Shown piece by piece: positions 31,467 through 38,560 of a stretch of 50,479 nucleotides of DNA. Origin of the DNA: Candidatus Woesearchaeota archaeon (GTDB taxonomy: Archaea > Nanobdellota > Nanobdellia > Woesearchaeales > ARS49). The position numbers and the translations under genes were made by a program. Position 1 is the stretch's first letter. Each line of letters opens with the position of its first letter. The notes under the pieces were generated by a model. The model was not told where the DNA came from, did no database searches, and saw only the letters and a program-made list of their open reading frames with translations. The stretch lies in contig QZIM01000013.1 in the NCBI GenBank assembly GCA_003599055.1, forward strand, positions 1 through 50,479. The letters run 5' to 3'.

Positions 31467-32591
31467 TTAAGACTTCTCCTGCCTGCACGACACGCACTTC
31501 TCAAGCACGCGCTTTCGCGCAATCGCAAGCGCGGCCTTCCTTGGAATCACGCCCTCTTCTTTCGCGTGGTCAAGAACAACCCGCGTGTTTTTCACAATCT
31601 TTTCCTCAACCGTCCTGAACATCTGCTCTTCTGTCCCGCCAATGTATTCAACATAGCTTGAAATCACCCCGCCCGCGTTCGCAACAAAGTCAGGAACCAC
31701 AAGAACGCCGCGCTTATGCAACTCTTCCTCGCACTCAACCGACATCGGAATGTTACTCCCCTCAACAATAAGCCTTGCCTTTATCTTGGGCACATCCTCT
31801 TTTTTGACCACATCAGGAATTGCCGCAGTGAACAGCACATCAACATCCTGATAGATAAGCTCATACGCAGGACGCACCGTGCAGCCGGGATATGCCGTAA
31901 CCGTCCCCTTCCCTTTCTTTACATCCATCAACGCATCATACTCCAAACCGGACTCAAGCACGCACGCACCCTTACTGTCCGAAACCGCAACCAGCCTTGC
32001 GCCCGCCTCAGTCATAAACTTGCACACAAACTCACCCACATTGCCAAAACCCTCAACCGCAAACGTAACGTTTCGCACGTCCAATTTCAAATGCTCAAGC
32101 GCGACAAGCGCGGCGTGAAACACCCCAAAACCCGTTGAGCCAAGCTCGTGCGGAAGACCGCCCATTGATTTTGGCTTGCCCGTGCACGCCTTTTTGTCAC
32201 CGTTTGCATTCGCAAACACTTCCATATCCCGCTCAGCCATACTGATATCCGGCCCCGCGCAATAATATTCCGGGCAAACACCCTTGAGCAACCGTGAAAA
32301 AGCCGCAACCCATTCCTCCTTTTGCTCCTTTGTCAGCTTTCGCGGGTCGCCAATAATGCCTGCCTTCGCACCGCCAAACGGCAAACCCGCCATTGCATTC
32401 TTCCACGTCATCGTGCGCGCAAGCCGAAACACCTCCTCCTTACTCACCGTCGGCGTAAAACGAATCCCGCCCTTGCCCGGGCCGAGCGCAGTATTGTCCA
32501 CAACCAGAACGCCCCGCATCCCCAACTTCGGATGGTACACCTCAACAACCCTCTCCGGACCCACCGCATCAAACATTTGCTCATCCTGCAT
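31467..32591 (-). CDS. gdhA: glutamate dehydrogenase (Glu/Leu/Phe/Val family)
   Basis: Product is 374 residues. Interconverts glutamate and 2-oxoglutarate plus ammonia. Seen: LGPGKGGIRFTPTVSKEEVF, MTWKNAMAGLPFGGAKAGII with the catalytic Lys, YYCAGPDISMAERDMEVFAN, the Rossmann motif FAVEGFGNVGEFVCKF, and LIVEGSNIPMSVE and VPDFVANAGGVISSYVEY. Slightly shorter than the usual 410-420. GAGGTG lies five nucleotides before the ATG at 32591; another ATG one codon earlier is closer than ideal. Downstream of the ferredoxin gene by nine bases, so one operon. Confidence 0.9.
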   Translation of the reverse strand: MQDEQMFDAVGPERVVEVYHPKLGMRGVLVVDNTALGPGKGGIRFTPTVSKEEVFRLARTMTWKNAMAGLPFGGAKAGIIGDPRKLTKEQKEEWVAAFSRLLKGVCPEYYCAGPDISMAERDMEVFANANGDKKACTGKPKSMGGLPHELGSTGFGVFHAALVALEHLKLDVRNVTFAVEGFGNVGEFVCKFMTEAGARLVAVSDSKGACVLESGLEYDALMDVKKGKGTVTAYPGCTVRPAYELIYQDVDVLFTAAIPDVVKKEDVPKIKARLIVEGSNIPMSVECEEELHKRGVLVVPDFVANAGGVISSYVEYIGGTEEQMFRTVEEKIVKNTRVVLDHAKEEGVIPRKAALAIARKRVLEKCVSCRQEKS

Positions 32592-32600
32592 CATTCCACC

Positions 32601-32930
32601 TCAGATTATTTTTTCACCCGTCTCATCATCATAAATGTGAATTACCTGCACCGGGCACACCTCTGCCGCCTCCTTATTCAAGTCAAGAACCCGCTTCCCT
32701 TCGGGAGTGAGCTCAGTTTCAGAAACAACAAGCACCTGATTCCCATCCTCATCAACCCGATGACCGACCAAATCCGCCTTCCCGTCATCTTTCATCACCC
32801 AAAACTCAGGAGCCACCGCCGCGCACGCAGCAGCGCCAATACAGTTTTTCTTATCAAACACAATCCGAAACCTGCGCCCCTTTTTCACCGGTTCCGACGC
32901 GGAACTGCCCCCTGAACTCTCAATTTCCAT
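32601..32930 (-). CDS. ferredoxin, probable [3Fe-4S] type
   Basis: Product is 109 residues with a Ser-rich disordered start. Cluster motif NCIGAAACAAVAP gives C30 and C36, with Ala33 where [4Fe-4S] ferredoxins have the second Cys; the last ligand is C92 in EVCPVQVIHI. Only three Cys remain, the pattern of single-cluster [3Fe-4S] ferredoxins. Electron carrier, possibly for the flavin reductase two genes away. Leaderless by TATA GTTTATAATC (32955-32964). Operon with gdhA. Confidence 0.83.
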   Translation of the reverse strand: MEIESSGGSSASEPVKKGRRFRIVFDKKNCIGAAACAAVAPEFWVMKDDGKADLVGHRVDEDGNQVLVVSETELTPEGKRVLDLNKEAAEVCPVQVIHIYDDETGEKII

Positions 32931-32971
32931 AAAAACAAGACCCCTTGTTGCCGATTATAAACTTTTCGCGG

Positions 32972-33394
32972 CTATTTCACGCGGGAAATCACGGCATCAA
33001 CATCAATAATCGGGCGCCGGTCATCAAAACACATACTTGCGTCACGCCAAAAATCAATCCGCTCCTCGCCAAGCTGCCAGCACAAGAACATCTCCTTACT
33101 CGCCCGAAGAGGAAAATCAACCATCCCCTCATCAAGGTCACGAATAATCACACCCATCTCCTGAATCTTCAGCAACGCGTCATAAAACTGATGGTACAAC
33201 CGGTGAAACTCCCGATTCACGCGCACCTGCTCCGTCATAAAAAAATGAAACCCTCCCTCCGAACTCATCTCTGCCACCGCATCATTTGTTTCCAACACAT
33301 ACGCAATCTTATCCTGCAGGCGCTGCGCACGCCTGACCAGCTGACGAACCTTCGGCAGGCAGCGCTCCGCCTCATCAATTGTGAACTTCCTCAC
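32972..33394 (-). CDS. DUF2203 family protein
   Basis: Product is 140 residues. The N-terminal FTIDEAERCLPKVRQLVRRA and the C-terminal GVIIRDLDEGMVDFPLRASK followed by EMFLCWQLGEERIDFWRDA match DUF2203, a small helical family of unknown function found in bacteria and archaea. Start GTG overlaps the pepA stop (GTGA), so it is translated from the peptidase message. Confidence 0.82.
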   Translation of the reverse strand: MRKFTIDEAERCLPKVRQLVRRAQRLQDKIAYVLETNDAVAEMSSEGGFHFFMTEQVRVNREFHRLYHQFYDALLKIQEMGVIIRDLDEGMVDFPLRASKEMFLCWQLGEERIDFWRDASMCFDDRRPIIDVDAVISRVK

Positions 33395-34869
33395 CGAAAC
33401 TCCTCCAAAAACTGAACCAAGAGCCGAACACCAAAGCCGGTCCCCCCTTTGCGCACATATTCCAAATCCTGCTCAGACCACGCAGGGCCCGCAATATCAA
33501 TATGCGCCCACGGAGTCTTTTCCACAAACTGAGAAAGAAACGCACCCGCAGTAATCGCGCCGCCCTCCTTTTGAATATTGCCCAAGTTGCGCACATCCGC
33601 AATCTCTGACTTTATCTGGTCGTGATACTCCTTATAGAACGGAAGCTGCCAAACGCGCTCACCCGTCTTTACTCCCGCGCCAACCAATTGCCCAATGACT
33701 GCCTCATCCTTTCCCATTACTCCCGCACACACGCTCCCGAGCGCCACCACACACGCCCCCGTAAGCGTCGCCAAATCAACCATCACATCCGGCTTTATGT
33801 TCTTCTCCGTCCACGCAAGCGCGTCCGAGAGAATAACACGCCCTTCCGCATCCGTATGCGCAATCTCAATCGTCTTCCCACTGTACGTATTCACCACATC
33901 ACCCGGCTTGTACGCATCCATCCCCGGCATATTCTCCGTTGCCGCAAAAACGCCAAAAAGATGAACGGGGAGCTTAAGCTCGGCTGCCGCCCTCACCGTC
34001 CCAATCACGACGCCTGCCCCCGACATATCACACTTCATCGTCACCATCGCGTCCCCCGGCTTAATCTGCAGGCCGCCGCTGTCAAACGTAATACCCTTGC
34101 CAACCAGTGCAATCTTCTTCTTGCCGCCGCCAGTGTATTCCATCACGACAAAACGCGGCTCGTGCACACTCCCGCGATTCACGGCAAGAAGCGCGTGCAA
34201 GCCCAACTTCTCAATGGCCTTCTTGTCATACACCGCCACTTTCACGCCCTTCTTTTCCAAATCCCTTGCGTGCTCTGCGAGCTCCTTTGGATGCAAATTG
34301 CTTGCCGGCTCATTTTGCAGGTTGCGTACAAACGCCGTGCATTCAGCAACCGCAACCGCCCTTTTCACCGCATCATCAAGGCCCGCCCCAATAATCAGCA
34401 CGCGCTCAAGCTTCTTTAGCTTCTGCACATCCACCGTCTTATACTTCGTGAATTGATATGCGCCAAGAACCGTCCCTTCCGCAACCGCAGCCGCACGCTC
34501 CTTTCCCGTGCTCTTCGGAACCTCAACCTCGTGCAAAACCGTTGCAAAATCCTTTGCACCAAGCGAATCCCGAACCGCGCGCGCGGAAATTCCCGCTGCC
34601 TTTCTCAACACATCAAGCGTTACCTCAGACCCCTTTCCAAGGCCGACCAGCAGAATGTTTTTCTGCGGCAATTTCCCCAAGGCAGCAAACGAACGAAGCT
34701 GGCCAAACTCGCCCTCAAAACTTCGGTCCTTAATGATTTGGCCGATAGCGCCGCCCAACGTTTCATCCGCCTTTGCCAACTCCGCAGGAATTCCTTTCAG
34801 CGGAGCGCACACGCCAACGACAAGAACACTGCACTCAACATCACGATTGCTTTCGACCAGAACTTTCAT
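33391..34869 (-). CDS. pepA: leucyl aminopeptidase (M17, PepA-type)
   Basis: Product is 492 residues. Cytosolic hexameric metallo-aminopeptidase. N-terminal macro-like domain to about residue 170; catalytic domain with ALVGKGITFDSGGLQIKPGD (metal and substrate Lys/Asp), MVTMKCDMSGAGVVIGTVRA, YKPGDVVNTYSGKTIEIAHT and HTDAEGRVILSDALAW (family signature NTDAEGR with His for Asn), then VDLATLTGACVVALG. ATG at 34869 fits TATA CTTAAATAC (34891-34899), so leaderless; an upstream TTG-type start is not used. Operon with the DUF2203 gene. Confidence 0.92.
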   Translation of the reverse strand: MKVLVESNRDVECSVLVVGVCAPLKGIPAELAKADETLGGAIGQIIKDRSFEGEFGQLRSFAALGKLPQKNILLVGLGKGSEVTLDVLRKAAGISARAVRDSLGAKDFATVLHEVEVPKSTGKERAAAVAEGTVLGAYQFTKYKTVDVQKLKKLERVLIIGAGLDDAVKRAVAVAECTAFVRNLQNEPASNLHPKELAEHARDLEKKGVKVAVYDKKAIEKLGLHALLAVNRGSVHEPRFVVMEYTGGGKKKIALVGKGITFDSGGLQIKPGDAMVTMKCDMSGAGVVIGTVRAAAELKLPVHLFGVFAATENMPGMDAYKPGDVVNTYSGKTIEIAHTDAEGRVILSDALAWTEKNIKPDVMVDLATLTGACVVALGSVCAGVMGKDEAVIGQLVGAGVKTGERVWQLPFYKEYHDQIKSEIADVRNLGNIQKEGGAITAGAFLSQFVEKTPWAHIDIAGPAWSEQDLEYVRKGGTGFGVRLLVQFLEEFR

Positions 34870-34962
34870 AAAAAAATACAGCACGGGAACGTATTTAAGT
34901 TTTGTGATAGTGGAAAAACGGCACGTTTATAAATTGACTTCACCAATATGCTCCTGAAAAAG

Positions 34963-35466
34963 ATGGATGTTCGCATTAACGTTGAGAAAAAACACCTGTA
35001 CGGGTTTGCCGCATTCACCCTTCTTCTTGCAAGCGCGCTCCTCACTGTTGCATTCGGAACAGATAACCCTGCAGTCTTTGGTCACAGCGCACTTGAACTC
35101 ATTGTGAACTCATCAAGCATTGTTGACGGGAGCATCCAGGGAGCCGATATCGGCACCAACGCAATCGGCGCCGCACAAATCGACAGCACATCCCTTGCCA
35201 GCGAATGCACCAGCATCACCGGAGGGGCGGGGCTTTGCGACGGAAGCGATGCGGATTCAATCGGAATATCAAGCTGTTCACGATTCAGCGGAAGCCCAAG
35301 CGCAAGCTGCGGCGGAAGCGAGCGCCTCACCGGCGGAGGGTGCAGTTGCCCGGGCGGCGCAGTCGTTTCCCAAACATTCAGCACCCCTGCAGGAAACCTT
35401 GGCGGCGGACTTACCTGCACGTGCACGGCAGGAGCCGCAACCGCAGACGTTATGTGCTGCTCCTAA
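34963..35466 (+). CDS. secreted/surface protein, AFGxxNPAVxGHS family (member 2)
   Basis: Product is 167 residues. Start MDVRINVEKKHLYGFAAF, one TM segment to about residue 28, then AFGTDNPAVFGHSALELIV, the shortest and least conserved version of the motif (SALE for SGGE). The Cys-rich C-terminal half (CSRFSGSPSASCGGSERL, GGGCSCPGG, LTCTCTAGAATADVMCCS) has the spacing of exported beta-domains with paired disulfides. ATG at 34963 is used by analogy with siblings and because TATA TTTATAAAT (34926-34933) predicts a start near 34956. Convergent with nfo, four-base overlap. Confidence 0.7.
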   Translation: MDVRINVEKKHLYGFAAFTLLLASALLTVAFGTDNPAVFGHSALELIVNSSSIVDGSIQGADIGTNAIGAAQIDSTSLASECTSITGGAGLCDGSDADSIGISSCSRFSGSPSASCGGSERLTGGGCSCPGGAVVSQTFSTPAGNLGGGLTCTCTAGAATADVMCCS

Positions 35467-36287
35467 TAATACGCCTTCTTCAGCAAAAGCGCATCCCCCT
35501 CAATATTCGGAGACTCGGTGATAACGACGCCCTTGATTTTGAATTCTCTCCACGCTTTCAGCATATCACGCCAGTTCATATCGGATTCTTCGAAATTGAG
35601 ATGGTTCTTTTCCCCCTTCGGACCATAATTGATTCCGCAACACTGGATGTGCATATTGTCCAGCGCCTCCCGCCCAAGCCCTTTTTCCACCTGCGCCAAA
35701 ATATCGCGAAACTCCTCAAGCGTGTTATTCTTCCCGTTATACCTTGCGTGCAAATGACCAAAATCAACACACGGCAAAACCTGCTCAACTTCCTGACTGA
35801 GCCGGATTGTCTCCTGCAAATCACCCCACTGGGTTTCCTTGCCCGTCGTCTCCGGGCGAATCCAGATTTTAACACCTTCATCCTGAAGCGTCTTTACAAC
35901 TTCTTTTACGCCCTTCACCACCAACTCGTGCACGGCAGGCTTTGGACGCCCCAAATAATAACCCATATGCCACGTCACACTATAGCCGCCGCACTCGGCA
36001 ACCCTGCGCGCAGCAAGCAGCATCCGATTGATTGATGCGTGATACTTTGCAGGGTCAGTTGCGGCAAGATTCACAAAATATTGGCCGTGGCACGTAAGAA
36101 CAATTCCCAAATCTTCCGCAAGCTTTCGTACTTCAGACGCTTTCTCTTCGCTGATATGAACGCTTTGCACAAACTCAAACTCCATCGCATCAAGACCGAG
36201 AGATTTTACCTGCCGAATGCCGTTCATCGTGTCCCGCGGCTGCGTTGACATCGGAATACCCGGAGTTCCGAAAAGAAGAGACTTCAT
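35463..36287 (-). CDS. nfo: endonuclease IV-type AP endonuclease
   Basis: Product is 274 residues of TIM-barrel fold. Cuts DNA at abasic sites with a trinuclear zinc centre. Ligand motifs: LTCHGQYFVNLAATDPAKYH, VTWHMGYYLGRPK, IRPETTGKETQWGDL, LPCVDFGHLHARY, MHIQCCGINYGPKGEKNHLN and VVITESP. The usual Asp of the DxH pair is Lys/Asn-flanked here (EKNHLNF), as in other archaeal forms. ATG at 36287 is 26 nt from TATA CTTTTTATG (36310-36318). A housekeeping gene set within a surface-protein island. Confidence 0.88.
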   Translation of the reverse strand: MKSLLFGTPGIPMSTQPRDTMNGIRQVKSLGLDAMEFEFVQSVHISEEKASEVRKLAEDLGIVLTCHGQYFVNLAATDPAKYHASINRMLLAARRVAECGGYSVTWHMGYYLGRPKPAVHELVVKGVKEVVKTLQDEGVKIWIRPETTGKETQWGDLQETIRLSQEVEQVLPCVDFGHLHARYNGKNNTLEEFRDILAQVEKGLGREALDNMHIQCCGINYGPKGEKNHLNFEESDMNWRDMLKAWREFKIKGVVITESPNIEGDALLLKKAYY

Positions 36288-36327
36288 AAACCCGGACAGG
36301 CCCCCGCACATAAAAAGATTGTGCAAC

Positions 36328-36912
36328 TCAACACGCAGCGGCGCTTACCCTGTTGAGCCGCTCAATACGCCCGCTACTGCAGGTGAGAATCAAGTCAAAC
36401 GGACCCGGCGCAACACACCCATCGCACGTCCCGTCCGCACAGCTGTCTTTTGAGCAAACATTTCCACCCGGAATATCCAGACAAATATCCGCATTTGAAC
36501 TTGAGCCCACGTTTTGACAAAGCGCGGCAAATGTCGCAAAAGTCACTGTACCCAGCGAAGACTCATCAATCTCGGTCCCGCCAATACAATTCGTGCAGGA
36601 CAAGTCATTTGCCGTCGGCCAATTAAACGAGCCCTCCGCAATCTGGCCCGAACCCAAACAGTCAGTACACGAAACACCCGACGCGCTTCCCGCAGTCGTC
36701 GCAAAATTCGCATTCGTCGCGGCGCCCGCAGTAAGACTTGGCGCGCTTCCCGAAAGCCCCGCAACATCAATCTCGCCCCCGCTATGCCCAAACACCGCAG
36801 GATTATTCGTCCCAAACGCATTTGCAAACAGCACAAGAGAAAACAAAACCAGCGCCCCTGAAAAAAGAAACGCGTGATGCCGCTTAACCGTTATTTCAAT
36901 CTTCATATTCAT
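36328..36912 (-). CDS. secreted/surface protein, AFGxxNPAVxGHS family (member 3)
   Basis: Product is 194 residues. MNMKIEITVKRHHAFLFSGA, TM segment to about residue 32, then AFGTNNPAVFGHSGGEIDV, GLSGSAPSLTAGAATNANFA: almost identical to member 1 over this block. Then cysteine pairs (SCTDCLGSG, SCTNCIGGTEID, NVCSKDSCADGTCDGC) and a final VSAAAC. GGAG precedes three close ATGs (36915, 36912, 36906); the start is uncertain by two codons. Downstream of member 4 by 18 nt, so co-transcribed. Confidence 0.72.
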   Translation of the reverse strand: MNMKIEITVKRHHAFLFSGALVLFSLVLFANAFGTNNPAVFGHSGGEIDVAGLSGSAPSLTAGAATNANFATTAGSASGVSCTDCLGSGQIAEGSFNWPTANDLSCTNCIGGTEIDESSLGTVTFATFAALCQNVGSSSNADICLDIPGGNVCSKDSCADGTCDGCVAPGPFDLILTCSSGRIERLNRVSAAAC

Positions 36913-36930
36913 CATTCTCCACTGAAATCA

Positions 36931-37608
36931 TCACGGAATCCTAAAACCAGTATCCGCGGAATTTCCGATACCCGCACACGTACTTGCCGCATCAATCGTC
37001 AGGATACCCGAGCCCGCACCTCCAACATTACACCGCCGGACAACCGTTGCACCACTGCTTGCCGCAATCGTACTTGTTGCAGTGATCGTACTTGAAACCG
37101 CAAGCGCAGCGAAAACATCCACTCCGCCCCCTCCTTCCCGAATGCGCATCGAATTTATCCCGCCCGTTGCATCCCTAAAAATTAAGTTTCCGTTGTTAAT
37201 TGAATTATCAACACGAATGCTGAACTGCCTGCCTGCATTTGTCAGAAGAATCTCGCGCGACAAACCACCACCCGCACTGCCAAGAGATAAGTCGTCACTG
37301 TTTATCGCAATTGAAGAACTGTCCGAATTTTGCAGTCCATCCACATCAATTGTCCCGCAGTTCTGGTCATCACACTGCGTATTCGTATCCGTATCAGCGT
37401 CTGCTGCGCACACAAGTGCACCCGCACCGTCAACCGTCAACTTCTGCGTGCCCGGACAGGTTGTTCCCTGAAGCTCCCCTACCGTATGGCCGAGCACTGC
37501 AGGATTCGTTCCGCCAAATGCGATAACCAAAACACTGCCCAAGGTAAGAACAGCAACTAAAAGAAAGACCAGCATATGCCTCTTTTCAATCCTTATCTGA
37601 ACAGCCAT
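36931..37608 (-). CDS. secreted/surface protein, AFGxxNPAVxGHT family (member 4)
   Basis: Product is 225 residues. MAVQIRIEKRHMLVFLLVAV, one TM segment to about residue 28, motif AFGGTNPAVLGHTVGELQG, then a thrombospondin-type-3-like acidic patch ALVCAADADTDTNTQCDDQN that could bind calcium, and a beta-rich, Gly/Ser/Thr-rich fibre-like second half (FRDATGGINSMRIREGGGG, STITATSTIAASSGATV). GAGG before ATG. Its TATA GCTTAAATAGG overlaps the stop codon of the lipoprotein gene upstream. Confidence 0.7.
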   Translation of the reverse strand: MAVQIRIEKRHMLVFLLVAVLTLGSVLVIAFGGTNPAVLGHTVGELQGTTCPGTQKLTVDGAGALVCAADADTDTNTQCDDQNCGTIDVDGLQNSDSSSIAINSDDLSLGSAGGGLSREILLTNAGRQFSIRVDNSINNGNLIFRDATGGINSMRIREGGGGVDVFAALAVSSTITATSTIAASSGATVVRRCNVGGAGSGILTIDAASTCAGIGNSADTGFRIP

Positions 37609-37644
37609 ATCGCCTCTTTAGCCCCATTACGCAATCATTCCTAT

Positions 37645-38349
37645 TTAAGCATTTCCAACAGAATTCCCGCATTCCGTCACGTTCAGATGCGCAACCGTGT
37701 CTGCATTGCGTACCCCCAGCGTTATACCCTTTGCAGCAACCGGGCGAACGGCAAACAAATACACCTCCCGAGGCGTTGCATTGATTATTTTTTGCTCTAC
37801 CCTGCGCGACTCGTTTGGGCGTATTGACTCATTGAGCAGATTTGCCGAAACCATCACTGAAGAACCATTTTTCAACGACACGTTAAAAAGGGCCTCTACC
37901 TGATTCAAATTCAGCGACGCAGCATTCAACACGTGAAGCCGCACAAGCGCGTCACCCCCAGACACCGCATAACACGCCTGCTTCCCTTCCTCAACCTCCT
38001 CAAATACCGGCAACGGAACCAACTCATCCGCAGTATGCGGAATTGCCACACACTGACTCTTTGCACACACGTGTTCAACATACGGAACCTGCTTACACCG
38101 AATCCCCTCACGATTACAACGCGCAGCAGCATCCTTTGCGTCAAGCGCAAACAAAGAATTTACCGCAACAGGAACACACGGCCTTGCGCAATCAAACTGC
38201 GCAGACGTACACTGCTCATCTTGCGTACAATATGACGCGGCACCGACACACGCAGGAACCCCCTCAACTCTTGCCGCAACATACCCTTCCGGACAACGAA
38301 CACCGGAGCAGGCAACCAGCAGTAAAAACGCCAAAAAAACGAGCCTCAT
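37645..38349 (-). CDS. Cys-rich lipoprotein (paralogue 2)
   Basis: Product is 234 residues. Signal MRLVFLAFLLLVACSG with lipobox-like VAC, Cys at residue 14, suggesting lipid anchoring. The Cys framework matches the gene at 2855: RCPEGYVAARVEGVPACVGA, ASYCTQDEQCTSAQFDCARP, CVPVAVNSLFALD, AARCNREGIRCKQVPYVEHV and CAKSQCVAIPHTADE. The C-terminal half has several N-glycosylation sequons (FNVSLKNGSS, LLNESI, INATPRE). ATG at 38349 is leaderless by TATA TTTTAAG (38373-38379). Followed by surface-family members, as paralogue 1 is preceded by one. Confidence 0.72.
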   Translation of the reverse strand: MRLVFLAFLLLVACSGVRCPEGYVAARVEGVPACVGAASYCTQDEQCTSAQFDCARPCVPVAVNSLFALDAKDAAARCNREGIRCKQVPYVEHVCAKSQCVAIPHTADELVPLPVFEEVEEGKQACYAVSGGDALVRLHVLNAASLNLNQVEALFNVSLKNGSSVMVSANLLNESIRPNESRRVEQKIINATPREVYLFAVRPVAAKGITLGVRNADTVAHLNVTECGNSVGNA

Positions 38350-38560
38350 ACCGCACCAACACAACGCCCGCACTTAAAATGATTTCTCAATTAACACAAA
38401 GCCCGGCATCACTCTTCTCCCAACCGCGTTCCAAAAAACAAGCCGGATTGTTCCGCCAAACGTGCTCACCCGAAAAAACGACAAATGCAAAAAAAACATT
38501 GCATAAAACAGCAGCACTGCGTGCTTCTTCCCGGTGTGAATACACGCCCATACGCCCTTC
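38350..38560. other. 211-nt spacer
   Basis: Holds the lipoprotein gene's TATA box and a minus-strand 54-codon frame (38387-38551, starting MGVYSHREEARSAAVLC) with a GAAGGG near its ATG. Composition and codons do not look gene-like, so I do not call it. Confidence 0.4.

Noticed and set aside
34926-38349. Surface island as a prophage or integrated element
   Set aside because: No integrase, att-like repeats, tRNA junction or change in base composition was seen; a housekeeping nfo sits inside.
38387-38551. 54-codon minus-strand frame after the giant surface gene
   Set aside because: GAAGGG precedes its ATG, but codon use is poor and its end covers the lipoprotein promoter; no coupling signal.
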